A DNA stretch of 64,000 nucleotides from a bacterium (lineage in GTDB: Bacteria > Planctomycetota > Planctomycetia > Isosphaerales > Isosphaeraceae), in NCBI GenBank assembly GCA_016125085.1, contig WGMM01000043.1:27224-91223 (forward strand). The letters are read 5' to 3'. Position numbers and translations under genes: made by a program. Shown here in pieces: positions 41,912 to 49,612 of this stretch. The notes under the pieces were generated by a model. It worked only from the letters and a program-made list of their open reading frames with translations. It was not told the origin of the DNA and did not search any database. Every line of letters starts with the position of its first letter. Position 1 is the first letter of the stretch.

Positions 41912-44299
41912 TCAGGGGCTGACGACTTCGCCGCCGTCTTTGGTCGCCAGACCCTTCAGCGTCCGGGGAGAAACTCGGGACGAAATGAAACGGACGGAAC
42001 CGTCGGCAAATGCGGCGACGAAGCCTCCGGGATGCTTCGAGCCGAGGCCGAGGAGGCCGGGGGCGTTGACCGGGAGCCCCTCAGGCCGCATCCATTCGAC
42101 CGGCTCGGCGGCTTCGGCGAACATGATCGTGTTGGATGTACCGTCGCGAATGGTCGAAAGAGGCGTGGTTTTGTCCTTTTCCAGGATACCGCCATCGCCG
42201 ACGAAGGCGCGGCAGCAGGTCATTCCAGGCTCAAGTTCGTTCGTTGGACATGCGAAAACAGCGGGCATACGACTCATCAGCGGGCGGTTATGCGGGCTGT
42301 CCCAGGGTTCGTCCTTGCGGATGGCCTCATAAAGCTGTTGCTGCTCAAGATAAGGCAGCAGAGCCACACGCCAGCTCAGGAGCGGTTCGCCGTTTTTGCC
42401 CGTGATCGCCATGGGCGGGAAGCCCTTGTTCGCATCGGCGTAGTTATGCATGGCCAGGGCTATCTGCTTGTGGTTATTGAAGCATTGGGCCCGTCGTGCG
42501 GCCTCGCGTGCGGACTGTACTGCCGGCAGCAGAAGGGCGACGGTTACGCCGACGGCCGCAGGCGAATCGATCGAGGGAACCGACGCCGACGAGTCGAGCT
42601 TAATGCCTTCAGGATGGACAGAGACTGTCACCATCGACGGCGTCAGGAAAGGTGCCATCGATTCGGCCGACGGTACCTGGTTCCGGTCGATCCGAATCGG
42701 CAGCGGCGGGTTGCCGTCGGCCTGCGCGGCCTGATCGATGCCCTGAATGAACATGGGTATCGACGAGATCAGGGCCGGGAAGTTCGTGCGGGCATCCTGC
42801 ACGGCGAGATAAACGGTGGTTTTCGGCATCCGCTGGCCGATGAAGGCGTAATCGCCACGAAACGCATAGGGCGTTTTACGCGCCTCGATCTGCTGCAGCA
42901 TGTCGAGTGAGCGGGTTTCGAATGCGAAGATAAGCGTTTCCTTATCGATTCGGATGCGGGGCGAGATCTGTTCCAGCACGGGCGCCAGCCCGCCTGGCAG
43001 CTTCACGACCCATTCCGCCTTGCCCCCTTCGGCCTTGCGGATTTCGAAGCCGCCGGCATTCGGCCCGGCCTGAGCCTTCAGGGCCTGGTCGACGATCGCT
43101 GCAAGCACAGGCGCGAGTTTGTCGAGCGTCCGGGCGAAGGCGACACCATCTTTCAACTCAACGGTCGCGAACATGTCGCCGCCATTTCGGGCCCGTTCCG
43201 GCACGGTTCCGAAACTCATCGCGGGGCCGACCGCCTTGAGCACGTCGTCGACGAGACTGATGCCCGTCTGGGTCTTGAACTGGTTCAGAAATGTGTCGAT
43301 CTGGCGACCGGTCGCGGGATCCGTCGCCTTGATTGCGTCGGTTATCTTCGCGAAAATGGCTCCGGGTTCGATCGACATGGCCGTAAAGCCGCTGGCAGAT
43401 GGGTGAATCGGCGGCAAGCCGTCCGCCGCGAAGCCTGGGCCGTCCAGGATCGACAGCAGCCCCTTTCGCGGAGCCGGGGCCACCACACGCACGATCGTCC
43501 GGATCTGGGCATCTTCGAATCCGCCGAGCATTTCGATGTGGCGAACTCCGTCCAGGCCAAGTTTGCGGGCCTGCGGCGGCAGAGGGATCCTGGCGAAGTC
43601 GACGAACCCGCGTGCGACAGGCTCGAACGCGGCCGAACCACCCTTCAAGCCGTTCAGAATCGGATGCGAAGCGGCATTGCCCCCCTTGCCTTCGACAGTT
43701 GCGACGGCACGGTCGACGATCGCGGCATCGACGATCATGACATCGTCCTTCTCCCACCATGTCACAGGCCCTGAACCGTTACCCCGCAGACGCATGGACC
43801 GACCGGCGCGGGTTTCGCTGCGGTCGCTCTTCGGCAAGTACGCCTCAAGCGTTTTCCGGTCCATTCCCTTGCCGAGATTGCGGCCGACCAGCATCGGTGC
43901 AGGCTCTTCGCTGCCTTCAGGCATGTAAAGTCCGAAGGCGAAACCGCCGCGAAGCAGGTCGTCTGCGATCCGTTCGATGGTCTTCGCGTCGAACTCGTCG
44001 CCGCCACCGTCTTCGTTGGCAGACTTCGCAATCTGTTCGGCCCCCTGGCGGGCCAGGTCGCGAGCCAGGTCGCCCATCGTCGTTTTGTTGAGCAAACCAT
44101 GGAACTGCGTTTTTTGCCACGCCTTCGCATGAGCCGTCAGACCATCGAATTCCAGGTAAAATGCCAGCCCCTCAGCCGGAAACCGTGCGGCCAGACTTTT
44201 CGACTTCTCTTGAGCGCTGGCCGGCGAGGCCGCCAGAATCGCAGCGATCGCAAATCCCGAGACAATCCAGGGACGAAATCGCTTGACGATTGACATCAT
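41912..44299 (-). CDS. DUF1559 protein with large N-terminal domain
   Basis: 795 residues from ATG 44299, with AGGAG nine bases upstream. A signal peptide (IVSGFAIAAILAASPASAQ) precedes about 540 residues of alpha/beta sequence without recognised family, resembling planctomycete paralogues that measure protein similarity to substrate-binding folds. A second hydrophobic stretch AAVGVTVALLLPAVQSAREAARRAQC near 575 opens a DUF1559 domain: NNHKQIALAMHNYADANKGFPP, SWRVALLPYLEQQQLYE, RDGTSNTIMFAE and the terminal FADGSVRFIS. DUF1559 is the pseudopilin-like family vastly expanded in planctomycetes. Usual members start with a prepilin peptide; here the domain is C-terminal. Role unknown. Confidence 0.88.
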   Translation of the reverse strand: MMSIVKRFRPWIVSGFAIAAILAASPASAQEKSKSLAARFPAEGLAFYLEFDGLTAHAKAWQKTQFHGLLNKTTMGDLARDLARQGAEQIAKSANEDGGGDEFDAKTIERIADDLLRGGFAFGLYMPEGSEEPAPMLVGRNLGKGMDRKTLEAYLPKSDRSETRAGRSMRLRGNGSGPVTWWEKDDVMIVDAAIVDRAVATVEGKGGNAASHPILNGLKGGSAAFEPVARGFVDFARIPLPPQARKLGLDGVRHIEMLGGFEDAQIRTIVRVVAPAPRKGLLSILDGPGFAADGLPPIHPSASGFTAMSIEPGAIFAKITDAIKATDPATGRQIDTFLNQFKTQTGISLVDDVLKAVGPAMSFGTVPERARNGGDMFATVELKDGVAFARTLDKLAPVLAAIVDQALKAQAGPNAGGFEIRKAEGGKAEWVVKLPGGLAPVLEQISPRIRIDKETLIFAFETRSLDMLQQIEARKTPYAFRGDYAFIGQRMPKTTVYLAVQDARTNFPALISSIPMFIQGIDQAAQADGNPPLPIRIDRNQVPSAESMAPFLTPSMVTVSVHPEGIKLDSSASVPSIDSPAAVGVTVALLLPAVQSAREAARRAQCFNNHKQIALAMHNYADANKGFPPMAITGKNGEPLLSWRVALLPYLEQQQLYEAIRKDEPWDSPHNRPLMSRMPAVFACPTNELEPGMTCCRAFVGDGGILEKDKTTPLSTIRDGTSNTIMFAEAAEPVEWMRPEGLPVNAPGLLGLGSKHPGGFVAAFADGSVRFISSRVSPRTLKGLATKDGGEVVSP

Positions 44300-44678
44300 T
44301 GCAGAGAACTCCTGAAGATTATGACCGGCCAGACATGCGGGAAGACGGAAGAACCTGGCGGAAACGCCTCAAAAGCAGTCTATCGCTGCTTCGAAGCCGG
44401 TCTCAAGAAAAATCGGAGTCATTTTCCCGAAAGATCTCGACGACGAACGACCGAAACGCGAGAAGCGATTACACCCAGTTCGAGGTCGAGAAATGCCGAA
44501 GCCAGGAAGACCTGACCTGATCATTTTTTCCACCGTGATTCGATCATCCTATCCACGAATGCGGATGCGATGAAGAAGTATGACACGCCGAAGCCACGAA
44601 GCGGTTAAGATCCTTCTGCAGGAATCGCGTCCGCACATCATGGGAATTCGCCCGTCATGACCGGAAAGGCAAGTCTCG
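44300..44678. other. Divergent intergenic region
   Basis: About 380 bases without a supported gene. It carries CGGTTAAGATC at 44602-44612, which includes a TAAGAT that could serve as the -10 box of the gene at 44679; no matching -35 at ideal distance. Confidence 0.4.
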
Positions 44679-45662
44679 ATGTCCATAAGATGTCATTTCG
44701 CCGTCATGGCTTTGCTGATCACAGCCATGTTCGCACATCTGCTCTCGGAATCGCCAGGGCAGGCGATTCCCCGGAGAGGTGATTCGAAATCCAGTACGAA
44801 AAAGCCGAACCTGGTCTCGATCGAATCCGGAATCGATGCCATTCTGAAACGTCACGGGCATGAAGTGGAGGCGGCCGTCTGGGTCGGCGGCGTCGAAGGG
44901 AAACCTTACTTCGAAAGAAATGCGAATCAGATCATGCCTTCGGCAAGTGCCATAAAAACCTTTTTCCTCGTCGAGTTCTTCGCGAGCCGCAAGGACGCCC
45001 TGAATGCCCCCGTCGCTGCCGCCGATACGATACTGGCGGACGACTCTCATCCGGCGATTTCGCATTTCACAGCCGATCAGAAGCAGGATATCCGCAAAAC
45101 TCTGGCAGGTCGATCAGCGCGAGAGATCGGCGAGATCATGATGGGCAAGGCTCCCGCTTCGAATGTCGCCTACAATGCCGCCGCGAATGTCATTACCGCC
45201 GTGATGGGCGGTCCGGAACGGCTGACGGCCAGCATTCAGGCCCGTGATCCGGCATTTTCGAAAGTCTTCGTGCGGCGTTACATGCTGCGCGACCGGAACG
45301 AACAAGGTGACAACGAAGCCTCTGCCGAGGCCCTGTCAACTTTGTATCGGAATCTTGCGAATGGAAGCCTGAACAGGATCGAGCCGAAGACCTTGGACGC
45401 GATCCGAAATGCCGTCATTCGCACCGGAAATTCCACGGAAGGTTTCGAATACATGAAAACCGGCGCTCTCAATTCGGACCCCCTCACTCGCGTCGAAGCC
45501 GGCTGGAAAGAGCCGGCCCAGGGCAAGGAACCGATCGTGTTCGTGGTCATGCTGCGACAATCACGGCCTGGCACTGGCCAGACACGAGACGATGCCGGCA
45601 AAGCCCTGGCTGCCGCGTGCACGTCGATCCGTAAAATGCTGCTTGAATCTGCCGGGCCATGA
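44679..45662 (+). CDS. Class A beta-lactamase-fold serine hydrolase lacking key deacylation residues
   Basis: 327 residues from ATG 44679. Signal peptide (FAVMALLITAMFAHLLS). The nucleophile motif S90-A-I-K93 sits in a typical helix (MPSASAIKTFFLVEFF), and K260-T-G262 gives the third motif. At the place of the S-D-N loop the sequence is AYNAAAN (residues 164-170), so Ser130 and Asp131 equivalents are Ala and Tyr while Asn is kept. The omega loop (RRYMLRDRNEQGDNEAS) has no Glu in the Glu166 position. By family knowledge it may still bind or acylate penicilloyl-type or D-Ala peptides but should deacylate poorly. It might be a peptidoglycan enzyme rather than a resistance factor. Not adjacent to blaI/blaR. 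Confidence 0.82.
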   Translation: MSIRCHFAVMALLITAMFAHLLSESPGQAIPRRGDSKSSTKKPNLVSIESGIDAILKRHGHEVEAAVWVGGVEGKPYFERNANQIMPSASAIKTFFLVEFFASRKDALNAPVAAADTILADDSHPAISHFTADQKQDIRKTLAGRSAREIGEIMMGKAPASNVAYNAAANVITAVMGGPERLTASIQARDPAFSKVFVRRYMLRDRNEQGDNEASAEALSTLYRNLANGSLNRIEPKTLDAIRNAVIRTGNSTEGFEYMKTGALNSDPLTRVEAGWKEPAQGKEPIVFVVMLRQSRPGTGQTRDDAGKALAAACTSIRKMLLESAGP

Positions 45663-45741
45663 ACGAAGAAAATTCGAAATATCGCGATCGATGCGGCGAA
45701 TACGCTTGATGACCGTTTCAGGAAGAAAGGAATTTGCCTGC

Positions 45742-46353
45742 ATGTACGTACCCACATCATTCCGAATCGATGATCATGGAATTCTGTTGGATTTCGTCGA
45801 ACGTCACGCGTTCGCCACGGTCGTGAGCATTCGGGACAACGTGCCTTTCGCATCACACATTCCGCTGGTGCTGGACAGGTCCGCGAACGTTCTCCTGGGC
45901 CACATGGCGAGGGCAAACCCGCAATGGAAACATTTCGAAACCGGCGATGAGATTCTCTCCATCTTTACGGGTCCCCACGCGTACGTTTCGCCTTCCTGGT
46001 ATGTGGATAGCCCTGCTGTGCCGACCTGGAACTACGCGACAGTGCACGTCTACGGCTTGCCCCGTTTGATTTCGTCGGAAAGGACGGCCGAGGCCGTAGA
46101 CACCCTCGTACGAAAATACGAGGACCATCGTGAAACGCCGTGGCCGAACGTTCTGCCGGACGAATTCCGCCGACGCATGCTCTCCGCGATCGTGGGATTC
46201 GAAATTCCGATCACCCGGATCGAGGGCAAATTCAAACTTGGTCAGAACCGGTCGGCCGAAGATCAGGCCGGTATGCTCCAGGGCCTTCGCAAGGACGGCC
46301 CGGAAGCCATGGCTCTGGCCGATTTCATCGATCGGAATGGGTATGGTGCATGA
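45742..46353 (+). CDS. PAI2-type FMN-binding protein
   Basis: 203 residues from ATG 45742 (AAAGGA ten bases upstream). Begins MYVPTSFRIDD and continues FATVVSIRDNVPFASHIPLVLD, GHMARANPQWKHF, IFTGPHAYVSPSWYV, VPTWNYATVHVYG: the split-barrel flavin fold of the FMN_bind_2 family. Bacillus PAI2 is described as a negative transcriptional regulator of sporulation and protease genes, but binding of FMN and heme handling are also known for this fold. Probably cytosolic. It starts 79 bases after the beta-lactamase-fold gene and 70 bases before a small exported protein, so cotranscription is plausible. Confidence 0.9.
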   Translation: MYVPTSFRIDDHGILLDFVERHAFATVVSIRDNVPFASHIPLVLDRSANVLLGHMARANPQWKHFETGDEILSIFTGPHAYVSPSWYVDSPAVPTWNYATVHVYGLPRLISSERTAEAVDTLVRKYEDHRETPWPNVLPDEFRRRMLSAIVGFEIPITRIEGKFKLGQNRSAEDQAGMLQGLRKDGPEAMALADFIDRNGYGA

Positions 46354-46423
46354 ACCTTGCATCGTGCCGAAGCAGCGTCCGATTGGCATTTCGCATGTCC
46401 GTATTCGAAGAGGAGTGCATCGC

Positions 46424-46717
46424 ATGAACCGAACCTCGATTCTCGCCGGGATCGGTATCGGCATCATCCTGACCGGTGCGACACTTGCCGCATTGAGGGC
46501 CGAGCCACAGCCGCCGGCAAAAGCCGTTTCGTCGCCCGCATGGCAATATCGTGTCATTTTGCTGACCGATGTGGTCGACGTGCGAACCGCACTCAAGGAT
46601 GGCCCGGGCAAATTGGCTGCTTCGCTCGAGAAGAAATTCGACGAACTCGGAAATGAAGGCTGGGAATATGCCGGAGAGATCAACGGCGGTGCGATCTTCA
46701 AGCGACGCGAACCCTGA
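46424..46717 (+). CDS. Small exported DUF4177-like protein
   Basis: 97 residues from ATG 46424 with AGGAG ten bases before. Residues 5-25 are a signal peptide or anchor (ILAGIGIGIILTGATLAAL). The remainder (WQYRVILLTDVVDVRTAL...LEKKFDELGNEGWEYAGEINGGAIFKR) matches the pattern WEY...LNxLGxxGWEL...FKR of DUF4177. Function unknown. Confidence 0.8.
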   Translation: MNRTSILAGIGIGIILTGATLAALRAEPQPPAKAVSSPAWQYRVILLTDVVDVRTALKDGPGKLAASLEKKFDELGNEGWEYAGEINGGAIFKRREP

Positions 46718-46767
46718 CCACGAATAGCCCGAAATAGCGTCACGTTTCCGAAACGAGATGAAAGACC

Positions 46768-47160
46768 ATGGACAATTGCCCGAAGCCGAGCGTCGTTCTG
46801 TTCGCATGCGACGTCGCCCGTGTCAGCGTTTTTTACCGTGAACTTGCCGCGATGCAGGTCGCTTTCGCTGACGATGACCACGTCGTTTTGAGCGTCGCCG
46901 GCTTCGAACTGGTCGTGCATCGACTGTTCGGAGAACCAGAGCCTTCGCAAGATACCAGCGGCGTAGTGACCGCCCGCGAAGATTCTTATTCGAAGCTGTG
47001 CTTGCCCGTGAGCGACCTCGAAGAGGCTCGCACTACCGCCGCCAGGCTGGGCGGTTCGATCAAGCCGCAAAGCTTCGAATGGTCCGCCCGGGGCTTCAGG
47101 GCCTGCGACGGCCACGACCCGGAAGGCAACATCATTCAGGTAAGGCAGGCCCAATCATGA
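46768..47160 (+). CDS. VOC/glyoxalase-fold protein
   Basis: 130 residues from ATG 46768. Two beta-alpha-beta-beta-beta units: VVLFACDVARVSVFYRELAAMQVAF then LCLPVSDLEEARTTAARLGG, ending CDGHDPEGNIIQVRQ. This is the vicinal oxygen chelate fold of glyoxalase and bleomycin-resistance proteins. His 51-type and the final Glu positions are only partly conserved (E-G-N-I-I is Glu then Gly), so the metal site and substrate cannot be set. Small cytosolic protein following the DUF4177-like gene by 50 bases. Confidence 0.88.
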   Translation: MDNCPKPSVVLFACDVARVSVFYRELAAMQVAFADDDHVVLSVAGFELVVHRLFGEPEPSQDTSGVVTAREDSYSKLCLPVSDLEEARTTAARLGGSIKPQSFEWSARGFRACDGHDPEGNIIQVRQAQS

Positions 47161-47166
47161 TTCACA

Positions 47167-47195
47167 CTGACCGGCCGGCGAATATCGGTTAAGAT
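47167..47195 (+). promoter_or_regulatory. Candidate promoter of the cysteine desulfurase gene
   Basis: CTGACC (47167-47172), 17 bases, then TAAGAT (47190-47195), 78 bases ahead of the start codon. The -10 context CGGTTAAGATC is repeated exactly at 44602-44612 upstream of another start. Confidence 0.4.
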
Positions 47196-47273
47196 CGAAT
47201 CCGGACGATTGAGCAAGGCCCATTGACCGGAACTTGCCGGCTAGTTCGTCCGTGCATACTGGACCGCCCGCAG

Positions 47274-48512
47274 ATGCCGCTTCGAAACGTAATCGACCTT
47301 GACGCCAACGCCACCACGGCCATCGATCCGCGCGTGCTGGAGGCCATGAGGCCCCACCTGCTTATCGGCGGCAACCCCGAAAGCCGCCATAGCCTTGGCC
47401 GGGCTGCCCGGAACGCCTGGGACGAATCCCGCGAGTCGATCGCGGCCATCCTTGGCGCACACGTGGACGAACTCGTGCTGACCTCAGGCGGTACCGAGTC
47501 GAACAACATGGCCATCTTCGGCCTGATCGACGAATCGACCCGCCTGCGCAGCAGCCCCGAGGAACGGTCGCGGCCAAGTGTCGTTCTCGTCTCGGGTATC
47601 GAACACCCGGCCGTCGCCGAACCGCTCGTACTGCTGGAAAAACAGGGCCGTCTGCGCCGGGAAATCGGCCCCGTTCGGCCCGACGGGACGATCGACACCG
47701 AACGCTGGCTGGAACGGATCGCGGACGACAAGCCGCTGGATCTCGTCACTCTGATGCTGGCCAATAACGAGACCGGCGCGATCCAGGACGTTTCGGCCAT
47801 CGCGCGGGCCATCGCGGCACGCCATATCGTCATGCACACCGACGCCGTTCAGGCCGTGGGCCGGATGGACGTCGACTTCTCAGCCCTCGGCGTAACTACG
47901 CTCGCCGCAGGTTCGCACAAGATGCACGGGCCGCCGGGCATCGGCATTCTGCTGATCCGCAAGGGGCAGAAGATCGCCCCGATCTTCCACGGCGGTGGTC
48001 AGCAGCTCGGCCTCCGGCCTGGCACTCCGGCGGTGGCCCTCGCCGTCGGCCTTGCCGAAGCGCTCAGGCTGTGGCAGGCCGAAAAAACCGCTCGCACCTT
48101 ACAATGGCGAACGCTCGGCACGGTGCTCATCGAAAGCCTGCGGCAAAAGCTGGCGGACATACCGGTGAACGTGATCGAAAACGGCCCGGCGGATCCGGAC
48201 AGACGATTGCCCCAGACTCTGAACCTGTTCTTCGACCATCCGGCGATCGAGGGCGAACTGCTGCTCATGCGGCTGGATCTGGCGGGCCTGGCGGCGAGCC
48301 TCGGATCGGCCTGTGCCTCCGGCAGCACGAAGGCTTCGCCGGCACTCTCCGCGATGGGCATGGACACGCATCGGGCGAAATCGTCGATTCGACTTTCGTT
48401 CTCGGCATTCACGACACCAGACCATGTCACCCGGGCCGTCGACATCATCGCATCGATCGTTCAGGACCTGACCAGCACATCGACAGAGGCCTGGCCCGAT
48501 TTCGGGCACTGA
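47274..48512 (+). CDS. Cysteine desulfurase (NifS/IscS class)
   Basis: 412 residues from ATG 47274. Opens with LRNVIDLDANATTAIDPRVLEAM, the standard start of the class. PLP features: LTSGGTESNNMAIFG, HTDAVQAVGRMDVDF, and the Schiff-base Lys near residue 215 in AAGSHKMHGPPGIG. The catalytic Cys lies near 346 in SLGSACASGSTKASPAL. It removes sulfur from cysteine for Fe-S clusters or thiolation. No iscU, thiI or mnmA neighbour, so iscS versus nifS versus sufS-like role is not decided. Confidence 0.93.
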   Translation: MPLRNVIDLDANATTAIDPRVLEAMRPHLLIGGNPESRHSLGRAARNAWDESRESIAAILGAHVDELVLTSGGTESNNMAIFGLIDESTRLRSSPEERSRPSVVLVSGIEHPAVAEPLVLLEKQGRLRREIGPVRPDGTIDTERWLERIADDKPLDLVTLMLANNETGAIQDVSAIARAIAARHIVMHTDAVQAVGRMDVDFSALGVTTLAAGSHKMHGPPGIGILLIRKGQKIAPIFHGGGQQLGLRPGTPAVALAVGLAEALRLWQAEKTARTLQWRTLGTVLIESLRQKLADIPVNVIENGPADPDRRLPQTLNLFFDHPAIEGELLLMRLDLAGLAASLGSACASGSTKASPALSAMGMDTHRAKSSIRLSFSAFTTPDHVTRAVDIIASIVQDLTSTSTEAWPDFGH

Positions 48513-49612
48513 CGACCGCATGGGAGCCGATGCCTCGGCCCAAGCGGGGATTCGCACACCGCCAATCCGCCGAAATATCGATAAAACGTACGGTACATTC
48601 GCTCTTTCCGCGTAAACCGGTTCTTTACGCACTTTCTTCGCGATCGATTCAGGCGATCCAGTCGAGTTCGAGAGGTGTTCCAGGGCAGGGATAACTTGTC
48701 GCGCCACTGTGCATGACTGCGCAGACTCGCACCCCGAAGCGCGCCATGCCGCCGGGTCGAATCGGGTCCGCGGTGACGTTCCTGCACGACGCCGGATCGA
48801 AGCGCAACAGAATAGGCGACAGATTATCCCCCTCTGAACGCACTCTTTCGGATTATCGTATCCTCATTGGTAGCTTAACGTTCAGGATGTCGAACCAAGG
48901 GCGATGCGCAATTCGGCGACATAACGTATTAAGACTGCTAAGAGATTGAAAAATCCTCTTCTTAATCCTTAAGTGATGGCATGCCTCCAACTGACGGTAA
49001 GAACCCGGACCGGGAGCCGGAGCCCGATCACTCGCGGATTATCGTACGCTGAATACGCTCCTTTACGTTTACGCCAATCGTAACGGATGTGACGCCTAAT
49101 TAAGCGAGTCGATCGAAATCCGGCGAGTTTCACCGGTTCAGCTTCTTCGTCAGGCGGGATAGTCATTGACGGGCAAGGGCGCTGCACGTGCCCGAACGCA
49201 GGATGTCGCCGCCGGGGGGACGCGTTCGAAGTTCCGTAATTCACTATCGATCCGAAATGCCTTGGCCTCGGGGTCAGCCAGCATGATTTGCCGGATCGCC
49301 ATGCCCCATTTTCGGAATGATCGATGCGACTCCTACCTCACCACCGACCGGTTTCTCTTGGCATGGCGCTCGCATTCGCTGTAATATGGTCGAAACCCTC
49401 CGGCGTTCTGGACTCAGAATCGCATCAGGCGTATTCATCTTCCGCGAAATCGAACTCGACGTTCCGCCCTCCGGGGCCGTGCTCGACCGATTCCTACCCT
49501 GGCGATCGCCCCCCGTCCGTGCGACCCTGGCTTGCGAATCGATCCGAACCGCCGGAATTTCGATCAGGTCGCTTCGCCGCCCGGCTTCGACACTCCTCCT
49601 GAGGCTGCAGCC
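48513..49612. other. 1.1 kb gene-free region, AT-richer than surroundings
   Basis: No frame here looks like a gene. The stretch 48600-49110 is visibly richer in A/T and contains an inverted repeat GCGTAAA-N7-TTTACGC (48610-48630), GGGATAACTTGT (48688-48699, one mismatch to the palindrome arm at 8508-8519), TTATCCCCC (48826 region), a direct repeat GGATTATCGTA (48850-48860 and 49036-49046) and several TTAAG/CTTAA words. The last 400 bases return to high GC. Purpose unknown; regulatory, structural-RNA or origin-like roles are possible. Confidence 0.5.

Noticed and set aside
48969..49244. 91-codon minus-strand frame in the large gap
   Set aside because: Arg/Pro-rich, no ribosome site and AT-rich composition unlike local genes.
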